Source: Deltaproteobacteria bacterium UBA2409
GTDB lineage: Bacteria; Bdellovibrionota_C; UBA2361; DDRT01
Reading direction: 5' to 3'
Length of the DNA stretch: 19,976 bases
NCBI GenBank assembly: GCA_002343185.1
Contig: DDRT01000001.1
Location: forward strand, 425-20,400
The notes beneath the pieces are model-generated. The model saw nothing but the letters and a program-made list of their open reading frames with translations. It had not been told where the DNA came from and did not search any database. Position 1 is the stretch's first letter; the number at the start of each line of letters is the position of its first letter. A program made the translations under genes and the position numbers. Below are positions 7,292 to 13,733 of the stretch, in pieces.

Positions 7292-8115
7292 ACTAAGCGC
7301 TTTCTTCGTTGAAAAAGTCCATCGGGTCTAAAAAGTAGTACCAAGAGCAGTAAAACAAATGAAACTGCATCCTTATAGCTACTAGGAACTGAAAAATCCC
7401 CAATCGAGATAAATAGGATCAGCTGCTCGACAAATGAAAGAAATAACCCTCCTACAACACACCCATATAGACTTCCTACCCCTCCAATTACGGATACTGC
7501 AAACGCTTTTAAAGAATAAAAGCCCCCCATGGTTGGAGAAAGATTGGTATCAACTCCTACAAAGTATCCCGCTATTCCAGCGATTAAAGAACCTATTATC
7601 ACAGTTAAAATAGATATCTTTTCAGTATTAACACCAAGACTCTGTGAAAGTGCCCCAGCTCTAAGAATGAGCCCCCACTTAGTAAAATGGAAACAGTATA
7701 GAACTATTGTCGATATAAATAGTGCTACAAAGATCATTACTAGTTGTAGATAAGTTATATATCCACCAAATAAGTTTATGCTTTCAGAAAATACATTTAA
7801 ACTCTTTACGTCTACTCCAAAATAGATCGAGATTATGCTCTCTAAAAATACACCAAATGCCATTGTTGCAATAAGAGGAAGTAGTTTTGAGTGAAAAGGC
7901 TTTAAGGTAAAAAAGTAATGTATAGCTCCCAAGATTATTGACCCGACGAGCAGAGCGAAGAAGCCGCCTGCTAGAAATAAATACCCACCTGAAATAACTA
8001 AATATCCAATTGCAAAACTAAATTTCCCTGTAGCTCTAACAACTAAGGTAAGGCTAAGTGCACAGAGTATATAGATGGATGCTGTAATAGCTGCATTAAA
8101 AAAAATCTGTGTCAC
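7288..8115 (-). CDS. LivH-like branched-chain-type ABC permease
   Basis: A 275-residue polytopic membrane protein of the LivH group. It has a hydrophobic start (SLTLVVRATGKFSFAIGYLV, where LivH has '...tG..nfahG'), the coupling helix segment LRAGALSQSLGVNTEKIS, and the typical block LKAFAVSVIGGVGSLYGCVVGG. The GTG start (8113-8115) overlaps the stop of the TerB-like gene as GTGA, so translation depends on the upstream gene. It partners the LivM-like permease. In LivH the expected sequence after the tG motif is usually 'N.A.G'; here it is FSFAIG, a small deviation. Confidence 0.86.
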   Translation of the reverse strand: MTQIFFNAAITASIYILCALSLTLVVRATGKFSFAIGYLVISGGYLFLAGGFFALLVGSIILGAIHYFFTLKPFHSKLLPLIATMAFGVFLESIISIYFGVDVKSLNVFSESINLFGGYITYLQLVMIFVALFISTIVLYCFHFTKWGLILRAGALSQSLGVNTEKISILTVIIGSLIAGIAGYFVGVDTNLSPTMGGFYSLKAFAVSVIGGVGSLYGCVVGGLFLSFVEQLILFISIGDFSVPSSYKDAVSFVLLLLVLLFRPDGLFQRRKRLV

Positions 8116-8558
8116 GATCTTGAAGCAAAAAAGGCCTGCTCAAGAGACAGCCCCAATAGCTTTCTTACTGAGGCCCCAAAGCTGGCCTCCTTTTTAGATG
8201 AACTTCCGTCTGAGGATATAACCCGCCAAAGAGCTTTAAGCACTTCAACTTTTTGAGGTTCGCTTAGCTCAGTATTTAAAACCTGAATAATAGTATCCGA
8301 TTTTTCTCTAGCCAAATAATCTGCAACTTCAACAAAATGTCTGACATCTCCCCTTTGAAACTCGTTTGCTACCATCTCAACTGAGCGTTCAAGCTCAATA
8401 GAAGCAAGCTCTCCGTCTTCATAACCGACCCGAAGTAAGAGCGCTAAGACTGCTATTAGAGCTTCATCTTTAGATAGTTCTCCGGTTCCATCAAGCTCTA
8501 GCGTTGCATCGGCCGATAGAAATGACTCTAAGTTCTTCCACATTTCGTTAGTATACAT
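8112..8558 (-). CDS. TerB-like helical protein heading the ABC operon
   Basis: A 148-residue soluble protein of the TerB-like all-helical type. The repeat pattern 'ALLLRVGYEDGELASIELERSVEM' has D48-G49 and E55, and a second copy 'ALWRVISSDGSSSKKEASF' has D117-G118 and E124. This DG-x5-E pattern is the usual metal-binding helix-loop-helix of the family. A LLGLS helix closes the domain. It is the first gene of the operon and overlaps the LivH-like gene by 4 nt. TerB-like proteins occur as regulators or membrane-linked helpers, but a fixed role in a Liv-type importer is not known to me. The start could also be the ATG at 8541-8543 (codon 6); no ribosome site is clear at either. Confidence 0.68.
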   Translation of the reverse strand: MYTNEMWKNLESFLSADATLELDGTGELSKDEALIAVLALLLRVGYEDGELASIELERSVEMVANEFQRGDVRHFVEVADYLAREKSDTIIQVLNTELSEPQKVEVLKALWRVISSDGSSSKKEASFGASVRKLLGLSLEQAFFASRS

Positions 8559-8587
8559 ATCTTAGTTCTTGGATAATAACCCTTTTT
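8559..8587. promoter_or_regulatory. 29-bp divergent start region with overlapping -10 boxes
   Basis: The gap between the divergent TerB-like gene and the gene at 8588 contains GATAAT on the plus strand (8572-8577, 10 nt before the ATG). The overlapping bases read TATTAT on the minus strand (8578-8573, 14 nt before the ATG at 8558). Neither start has a visible Shine-Dalgarno sequence. Back-to-back promoters with very short or absent leaders are the simplest reading; the -35 boxes would lie inside the opposing genes. Confidence 0.4.
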
Positions 8588-9088
8588 ATGAGCTCAAATG
8601 TCCGCCAAAGAATAGGAGAAACCCCTATTACTTCCAGCATGTTAGGAAAACATGCGCGGTTTGGTGAGTCTTTTGGTCATGCTGTTGATTCCAACAAAAC
8701 AGGTATCAAAAAAGAGATGGCTTCCCTAAGAAAGGAAAAGGGACGAGATCTTGCCGCCATTGAAGAAGGATTAGTAATTCTTTTATATCAGATGTCTGCA
8801 GCTGACGCTGAAAGAATTCCTTCTGTTGCACTGCATCTTATTACTGAGGGACTTAAGGCTATCTTAGGAACAAAGCTTGAAAAAATAAGGGTTCTTGTTC
8901 CTCATGCTGAAGCCATCCTTAGAAATAAGGTTATTAGCACTACTAAGTATTTTGAAGCATTGGCTTTTCTAGCACATGAAGAGAAAGAGAGGTTAGCTAT
9001 CTTATCGGATGATATTATAAGGAGTCTTGGAGACTCTGCCTCCTTGGCACACTTTTATCATCAGAAATTCAAGGACTCTCTCTCCTAG
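8588..9088 (+). CDS. Hypothetical helical protein upstream of flagellin
   Basis: I do not recognise this 166-residue protein. It has no signal peptide and no membrane segment. The N-terminal 40 residues look loose and polar (SSMLGKHARFGESFGHAVDS), followed by a basic, helical stretch (KKEMASLRKEKGRD) and several amphipathic helices to the end. No Cys residue or enzyme motif is visible. The start is ATG at 8588, preceded by CCCTTTTT instead of a ribosome site. It lies on the flagellin strand, 160 bp upstream, but the flagellin has its own promoter, so a link to motility is only positional. Coding is supported by the uninterrupted frame and by how well it fills the space. Confidence 0.6.
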   Translation: MSSNVRQRIGETPITSSMLGKHARFGESFGHAVDSNKTGIKKEMASLRKEKGRDLAAIEEGLVILLYQMSAADAERIPSVALHLITEGLKAILGTKLEKIRVLVPHAEAILRNKVISTTKYFEALAFLAHEEKERLAILSDDIIRSLGDSASLAHFYHQKFKDSLS

Positions 9089-9123
9089 TTCTTCGTATTT
9101 TAATTAATTTAGCTTCAGTTCGT

Positions 9124-9149
9124 TTAAGTTTTTCCAATACCGCCGATTA
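9124..9149 (+). promoter_or_regulatory. Sigma-28 (FliA)-like promoter of the flagellin gene
   Basis: TTAAGTTT (9124-9131) and GCCGATTA (9142-9149) each differ by one base from the sigma-28 consensus TAAAGTTT and GCCGATAA; the 10-nt spacer is one short of the usual 11. A start about 7 nt downstream gives a leader of roughly 90 nt before the flagellin ATG. The match in a flagellin upstream region makes chance unlikely. Confidence 0.78.
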
Positions 9150-9198
9150 GACACTCATAGCCGTTACTGGCTTGTTAAGGATAACGTTTGTAAGTGAA

Positions 9199-9252
9199 GG
9201 GATGCCCTAAAAAAGACCTCCATTTACAGGCATGAAAGTGAGGTCGTTATGA
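9199..9252 (+). promoter_or_regulatory. Flagellin leader with alternative helices and a mini-ORF
   Basis: GACCTC (9215-9220) can pair with GAGGTC (9240-9245), which contains the Shine-Dalgarno of the flagellin. ATGCC (9202-9206) can pair with GGCAT (9229-9233). The two helices interleave, so they exclude each other or form a pseudoknot. A six-codon ORF (MKVRSL, 9232-9252) ends in TGA overlapping the flagellin ATG as ATGA. The pattern suggests post-transcriptional control; no known riboswitch class is recognised. Confidence 0.45.
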
Positions 9253-10037
9253 AAGTAAAAGATACAAAAGATGCACTAAGAATTGCATCAGATCGTTTAA
9301 GTAAATCATTTGAAAAATTATCTAGTGGGAAAAGAATTAATTCTGCTGCGGATGATCCAGCAGGCTTAGCGCTTGCTGAGTCACTTAAAAATGATGCAGC
9401 TCTTTATTCAAGAGGCTCAAGAAACAGTGTTGAGGCATCTCTTGGTAATGACATAGCTCAAAGTGCGCTTTCTCAGGTAAATAACATCGCAACCAGAATG
9501 GCAGAACTTGCACAGCAATCTGCTAATGGAGTTTACTCAGATGATCAAAGACAGGCTCTGAATAATGAGTACCAGCAGTTACAGCAAGAAATTGATCGAA
9601 TAGCAGATACTACAACATTTAATGGGCAAAAGCTTCTTGAAGGCGGTTCAGGAGTTACTGCGCAGGTTGGGACTGATAGTTCAGCTAATTCCCAGATTCA
9701 AGGAGTCTCAGTTGATCTTAAATCGCTTAATGTTTCTGGTAATATCTCTAATCAAGAGCAAGCAAGAGTTGCCCTTGATCAGGTAAAAACTCTAGTTGGA
9801 AACGTAAGTAAAGCAGCAGGAGAGATCGGTGCAGTAAATAATAGACTCAAAGTTGCTGAAAACAACAACAACGTTGCTGCTGAAAATGCAAAAGCTGCTG
9901 AATCGAGAATTCGAGACGTTGATATAGCTTCTGAAATGGCTAACAAAGTATCAAGCCAGATACTTCAAAAGAGCGCTACAGCATTACAAGCACAAGCTAA
10001 TCAGACAGCGCAGGTTGCACTAAAGCTTTTGAGTTAG
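9249..10037 (+). CDS. Flagellin
   Basis: This is the structural subunit of the flagellar filament, exported by the flagellar type III apparatus and polymerised at the tip. The 262-residue protein has both conserved ends: LSSGKRINSAADDPAGLALAESL (24-46), the D1 helix RMAELAQQSANG...QRQALNNEYQQLQQEIDRIADTT region, and C-terminal ESRIRDVDIASEMA...ALQAQANQTAQVALKLLS (about 217-262). The variable centre is very short, with no D2/D3 domains. The N terminus is odd: only 23 residues precede LSSG, versus about 31 in E. coli FliC, and the usual 'INTN' start is missing. The frame upstream is open to 9198 but has no ATG. GAGG (9240-9243) is the ribosome site. A sigma-28-like promoter precedes it, and a large hairpin (10051-10121) follows. 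FliC-type naming is avoided because paralogues may exist. Confidence 0.95.
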   Translation: MKVKDTKDALRIASDRLSKSFEKLSSGKRINSAADDPAGLALAESLKNDAALYSRGSRNSVEASLGNDIAQSALSQVNNIATRMAELAQQSANGVYSDDQRQALNNEYQQLQQEIDRIADTTTFNGQKLLEGGSGVTAQVGTDSSANSQIQGVSVDLKSLNVSGNISNQEQARVALDQVKTLVGNVSKAAGEIGAVNNRLKVAENNNNVAAENAKAAESRIRDVDIASEMANKVSSQILQKSATALQAQANQTAQVALKLLS

Positions 10038-10050
10038 ATTACTTATTAGT

Positions 10051-10121
10051 TTGGGGATCAGGCCGGAAGGCCTGACCAGACGTAATTCTTGCCTGGTCAG
10101 GCCTTCCGGCCTGACCCCCAA
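10051..10121. repeat. Large intergenic hairpin R5 after flagellin
   Basis: Arms 10051-10079 and 10093-10121 are complementary over 29 bp with a single A-C mismatch (10057/10115) around a 13-nt loop. The left arm matches 5628-5656 of hairpin R4 at 28 of 29 bases, and the right arm contains the reverse complement of CCTGACCAGGCAA. No T tract follows on either strand, so it may block 3' exonucleases or end transcription with help. An 8-bp inverted repeat, ACTTATTA (10041-10048) and TAATAAGT (10150-10157), flanks the whole element. Confidence 0.85.
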
Positions 10122-10155
10122 GAAACATTCATTCATATCTTCCGATTAGTAATAA

Positions 10156-10503
10156 GTGAGAGGTGGATCGGAACTATTATTTATTCTTTTAATTACTGGG
10201 ATTATTAGTTCATTTGCCTTTAAGGGAATAATTCAAAAAGATCTATCTAAAGCTGAATTTTTTGTTAGATCGTCAAGAACTAGGAGTCTTTTAACATCAG
10301 AAAAGTTCTCTCTTCAGGTTAGAAATAAAACTCTAATTTCCTCTTCAGGTCAGAGACTTAAGCTAAAAAAAGATGCACGAATTAATACCCGAAGAAGAAG
10401 GCTCGAATTTTATGTATCAGGAGCTGCCTCTCCAGGAAGCCTATTAATTGATGGATGTAGAATCGTTGTTTCTTTAAGGGGAAGAATTAGGAAAATATGC
10501 TGA
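10156..10503 (+). CDS. GspH/FimT-like pseudopilin, atypical N terminus
   Basis: A 115-residue protein with one N-terminal membrane helix (about 6-24) right after a short basic, glycine-rich leader, MRGGSELLF. It then has a basic, strand-rich domain ending YVSGAASPGSLLIDGC...VVSLRGRIRKI. This end resembles the GspH/FimT minor pseudopilins ('F.p.G.a..G.i.l.....v.vs..GRv'). The class III signal is unusual: the glutamate lies at +2 or +3 after a glycine, not at +5 as in G|FTLIE. The start is GTG at 10156, lying within the right flanking repeat of hairpin R5. The next gene overlaps by 7 nt. Role inferred: minor component of a type IV pilus or type II secretion filament; a Tad-type pilus protein is an alternative. 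Confidence 0.5.
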   Translation: MRGGSELLFILLITGIISSFAFKGIIQKDLSKAEFFVRSSRTRSLLTSEKFSLQVRNKTLISSSGQRLKLKKDARINTRRRRLEFYVSGAASPGSLLIDGCRIVVSLRGRIRKIC

Positions 10504-11450
10504 TAGAACTTGCTCTAATAGGCCTTTTAGCATTTTCACTACTCTATCCAACAGAGTTTGGAGCAAAAGCACTAAAACTAGTTCAAAAAAAACTTGAGAT
10601 CTCTAAAGACTGTACTAAATCCGGTATCATAACCCAGTGCAAAGACAGGCTTATCATTAATGAGAGAGGTAGCACCCTCTTTTCATTCTTAACACAGCTT
10701 AGCGTCATCTCTATTATTTTAAGTATAACCGTGTCAAAGCTTGGTGATTCATTTAGAACAGCTGGATTTGTTACGAGAGAATTAAAAGAACAAGAAAAGC
10801 TTTATCATGTAGTAGGAGTACTTAAGTTAATTACGAGAGAGCTTGATTATCATCGTTATCCTATCAGTCCAAAAATATTCAAAGATGATGTAAGTTTCAA
10901 TAATGGCTCCAGTTTAAATATTGATAAGGCAGGAGATGCTATTTCAAGTTTAACATTCCATGGGGATACAAGCTTAGTTGTACAAGAAAAAATTGGTTCG
11001 ACTTTTTTCGGGTGCTTTAAATTACGTCCCTCAAATATTACAGATTTTCTTTTAGGAGTCTCTCCTGATGGAATTTCCCTTTATAAGGCATCAAAGGAGA
11101 TAGGAGCAAAACAGTGTGATTCATTTGAGATACACAGTATTCCTTCCTTAACCCTCCCAGAGTCAAATATCAGAAACGATACATTGAGAATCTTTTACCC
11201 TGTCTCACGTGAGTATTTAATATATGTAAGTACTAGAAATGAACTAAGATATATGCAGTTTCAAGGAGAAGTCCTACTGGAACATCAACCACTTGAAAGT
11301 GACATATATAACCTGTCCTTAACTTTGACTGAAGTTTCCGATCTTTATCTTCTTGAAACTGTTATTAACTCAAAAAATAGGGAGATCTCTTTGCCTCTCT
11401 TCCATGCACTAACAAGGATAGACCCATTTATTTTTCTTTATAACCTATGA
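10497..11450 (+). CDS. Pilin-like membrane protein with two N-terminal hydrophobic helices
   Basis: A 317-residue protein, not assigned to a named family. It begins MLIELALIGLLAF, which looks like a mature pilin N terminus (LIEL...) without any leader peptide or processing glycine. After about 50 residues it has a second pilin-like helix preceded by basic residues and glycine, NERGSTLFSFLTQLSVISI (about 55-73), as in PulJ/PilW-type minor pilins, but without E5. The remaining 240 residues form a strand-rich domain with few Cys. The ATG at 10497 has AGGA 4 nt upstream and overlaps the preceding stop by 7 nt; the next gene overlaps by 4 nt (ATGA). The order GspH-like, then larger pilin-like proteins, fits a minor pilin operon. 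Fusion of two pilin-type helices in one chain is odd. Confidence 0.5.
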   Translation: MLIELALIGLLAFSLLYPTEFGAKALKLVQKKLEISKDCTKSGIITQCKDRLIINERGSTLFSFLTQLSVISIILSITVSKLGDSFRTAGFVTRELKEQEKLYHVVGVLKLITRELDYHRYPISPKIFKDDVSFNNGSSLNIDKAGDAISSLTFHGDTSLVVQEKIGSTFFGCFKLRPSNITDFLLGVSPDGISLYKASKEIGAKQCDSFEIHSIPSLTLPESNIRNDTLRIFYPVSREYLIYVSTRNELRYMQFQGEVLLEHQPLESDIYNLSLTLTEVSDLYLLETVINSKNREISLPLFHALTRIDPFIFLYNL

Positions 11451-12088
11451 GCTCGATCTTTTTCGGTATATTTTTGAGTTTAATCTCACTTTTTTCATTT
11501 CTTGAAGTCTCTGTATTTAATTTCTCAAAATTGAAGAAAGACCTTATTTTTGAGGAGCGCTCAATCAACAGGGAAAAATCTGCTCTAGCATTCAAACTGT
11601 TAAATGAAACAAGACATTGGCGTTCAAAAAGATTTAAGGGTGAAAGTCTAGAAGATATTTATCTTTTAGTAGAGCTAACCGGTAAAGAAAAGACATGTAC
11701 GAATAGATCTACCGCTCAAATTTCTGATACTGACTCATTACACTCACAGTTTGACTGCGAATTAGAAATAGTCTTTGAACATTCATTTTTCTCAGAAAAT
11801 CTCATCGTAAATAGACTTACATCAAAGTTTTTATCCTCAAAGGGTAAGATTGAGATAAATGATGCGGAGTCTAGTTTGATAATTGCAGGTGGCGACATTT
11901 CAATAAAAAGAGCACATGGAGCTCTTTATCTTTTCTCAGGGACGGGCAAAATTTCTGTTAATGAATCAAGTCATCCTATCTATGCAAAAGCTAAAAAAGG
12001 AGTGCCTGCAAATTCGCTTGAACCTCCTAGTCTCCTCCTAAAATCAAGATTGATCTTAGGCATTATCGCTTCTCCAGAGAGCACGTAA
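11447..12088 (+). CDS. Membrane-anchored protein of the pilin-like operon
   Basis: A 213-residue protein with one N-terminal hydrophobic helix (about 3-25) containing a glutamate at its end (SFLEVSVFNF), followed by a helical, charged stretch (KLKKDLIFEERSINREKSA) and then a mostly strand-forming domain. This is the shape of a minor pilin or secretin-associated anchor protein, without a glycine processing site. Two Cys (in TCTNR and DCELE) could form a disulfide in the periplasm. It overlaps the preceding gene as ATGA. Its last 33 bp overlap the convergent methyltransferase gene. No family is recognised with confidence. Confidence 0.5.
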   Translation: MSSIFFGIFLSLISLFSFLEVSVFNFSKLKKDLIFEERSINREKSALAFKLLNETRHWRSKRFKGESLEDIYLLVELTGKEKTCTNRSTAQISDTDSLHSQFDCELEIVFEHSFFSENLIVNRLTSKFLSSKGKIEINDAESSLIIAGGDISIKRAHGALYLFSGTGKISVNESSHPIYAKAKKGVPANSLEPPSLLLKSRLILGIIASPEST

Positions 12089-12895
12089 AGTGCCTATATT
12101 TGAATCAACTGTAACTTTTCGCTTAAGCAATGAACAAAAACCACCTCTTCCATCTTTTGGTGGGAAGAATCTGTAGCAAAAATTCTCACTAAGGTTTGAT
12201 CTAAATTCCTCTAAAGTATCAACTGGAATTGATTCAAATTCGGGATTATTCTTTAAAAACCAATCTATATTTTTCTCATTCTCTTCGACAGAAAAAGTAC
12301 ATGTCATATATGCAAGATAAGATCCTACATTTTTTGAAGCTTCATTTAATATAGCCCTTTGTCTTGTTTTATTTCCTGAGATAATTACAGGATGAAATGG
12401 ATTATCTTTTTGTTTTAAACTTTGGCCAGAACATGGAGCATCTACAATCACTAGATCAAAGATTGAATCAATTTTCTTTTCTGAAGTAACTATTACATCC
12501 TTTAATGCGCATCTTGATAGATTCGAAATTAGTGCTTTTACCCTGCTTTGATTTATCTCGTTTGCAACTATCAGTTTTGGGTCTAGGAACTTTTTAGCTA
12601 AGAATGTTTTTCCACCTGGACTTGCGCAAAAGTCTAGAACCGTATCAGCTTTTATCTCTGAGAATACAAGCCCTTCATAAACCGATGACTTATCCAGCAC
12701 ATAAACTTCTCCACGGTCAAAATACTCTGAAACATCTTCTGTTCCATAAGTGATAAACTCTGGAAATTTCGGATGCTTTTCTCCCGCTAATGGCCTACTA
12801 AGCCAAATATAGGCTCTTTCTTTTGGGTCAGATACTTCAAGGTCATCTAACCCTAGTTTTTTAGCCACCTTGTTTCTATACGTACTTTGAGCCAT
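12056..12895 (-). CDS. RsmB/RsmF (NOL1/NOP2/Sun) family RNA m5C methyltransferase
   Basis: A SAM-dependent RNA cytosine-C5 methyltransferase, likely acting on rRNA in the cytoplasm. Motif I is LDFCASPGGKT (87-97), motif IV is VDAPCSG (151-157, C155) and motif VI is MTCTFSVEENEKN (197-209) with C199, the nucleophile position of this family. The final KDGRGGFCSLLKRK is the usual C-terminal strand. At 279 residues it lacks the N-terminal NusB-like domain of RsmB, so it is closer to the short Sun/RsmF-core type. The target cytosine is not predictable. The start is ATG at 12893-12895 with AGAAG upstream; it diverges from the AAA-like gene with a 10-bp gap. Its 3' end overlaps the pilin-like operon by 33 bp. 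Confidence 0.88.
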   Translation of the reverse strand: MAQSTYRNKVAKKLGLDDLEVSDPKERAYIWLSRPLAGEKHPKFPEFITYGTEDVSEYFDRGEVYVLDKSSVYEGLVFSEIKADTVLDFCASPGGKTFLAKKFLDPKLIVANEINQSRVKALISNLSRCALKDVIVTSEKKIDSIFDLVIVDAPCSGQSLKQKDNPFHPVIISGNKTRQRAILNEASKNVGSYLAYMTCTFSVEENEKNIDWFLKNNPEFESIPVDTLEEFRSNLSENFCYRFFPPKDGRGGFCSLLKRKVTVDSNIGTLRALWRSDNA

Positions 12896-12905
12896 CTTCT
12901 AGTTA

Positions 12906-13733
12906 GTGATCTTACTAGGAATTCACCCTTCAATATTTACCTTAATCCTATACTTAGGTTTATGCGCCGGGGCGCTTCACTTTAACAAAAATGAAGAAGC
13001 AAAACGAGGTGTAGCTTTTGTACTAGCACTTTTAATAATTGATATATTTTTAAATCTTTTTTTCAGGGGATTTTCTCTTCCTGAAAGAGTTTTTCTTCTC
13101 CTTCAGGCAATTACTACATGTACTAGTCTTTATATTGTTCTTAAAAGTAGGTTTGAAGAAGAACAAGAAGTTAAAACTGCTGATGAGCCAGAAACTAAAG
13201 AGCAAGAGATCATCTTTGAAGAGATCTTTATACCAAAAAGACTTCGCTCAAAAGTTAACAGTTTGATCGAAACCCCAGAGATTAATCTTTTAATTAAAGG
13301 TGAATACGGAAGTGGAAGATCCGCACTAGCTAAGTATATAGCTTTTAAAAGGGGCGAACCCTTCTCTGTTAATCCTAAAGAGCCAAAGACAGAGCTTGTA
13401 ATTATTGAAGAAATTCTTGATGAGGAGTTTTTGGAGAAGTTTCCTAGGAAAATAGGGATAACAACAGATAAAAACTATGAAGCATTCTCAGAGGTTCTTG
13501 AGATCCCTCTATTAGGGTCAGAAGATAGGGTGGAATTAATTAAGTTTCTTTTAAGAGAGTTTCAGTTTGCTAAAGATATTGACTGGTCCAAGGTTGCTGA
13601 AATTACTGAGGGTAGAGCATTAAAAGAGCTAGTCACCCTGGCGCATAACACAGCGATGTTAAAAGATAGTGAAATTATCTCTACCAAAGTATTATCATTA
13701 GCTCTTGAAAAACTTCTAAAGTATCCAGCATGA
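12906..13733 (+). CDS. Membrane protein with degenerate AAA-type ATPase domain
   Basis: A 275-residue protein with about three hydrophobic helices (10-26, 36-55 and 60-80), then a short AAA-like core. The P-loop is GEYGSGRS (132-139), with arginine replacing the Walker A lysine (R138). The Walker B-like segment ELVIIEE (163-169) has E in place of D. GITTD (184-188) fits sensor 1. Residues 190-275 resemble the FtsH-type lid (GSEDRVELIKFLLREF, then DWSKVAEITEGRALKELVTLAH). The second region of homology with arginine fingers is missing. ATP hydrolysis therefore looks doubtful; nucleotide sensing or scaffolding is possible. The start is GTG at 12906. The next gene overlaps as ATGA (13730-13733), so the two are likely partners. 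No protease domain is present. Confidence 0.55.
   Translation: MILLGIHPSIFTLILYLGLCAGALHFNKNEEAKRGVAFVLALLIIDIFLNLFFRGFSLPERVFLLLQAITTCTSLYIVLKSRFEEEQEVKTADEPETKEQEIIFEEIFIPKRLRSKVNSLIETPEINLLIKGEYGSGRSALAKYIAFKRGEPFSVNPKEPKTELVIIEEILDEEFLEKFPRKIGITTDKNYEAFSEVLEIPLLGSEDRVELIKFLLREFQFAKDIDWSKVAEITEGRALKELVTLAHNTAMLKDSEIISTKVLSLALEKLLKYPA

Noticed and set aside
9150..9248. Known riboswitch class in the flagellin leader
   Set aside because: No conserved core of c-di-GMP or other riboswitches is recognised; only simple helices are seen.
10041..10157. Insertion sequence at the flagellin 3' end
   Set aside because: There is no transposase ORF and the unit is only about 117 bp; at most it could be a non-autonomous element, noted as a finding.
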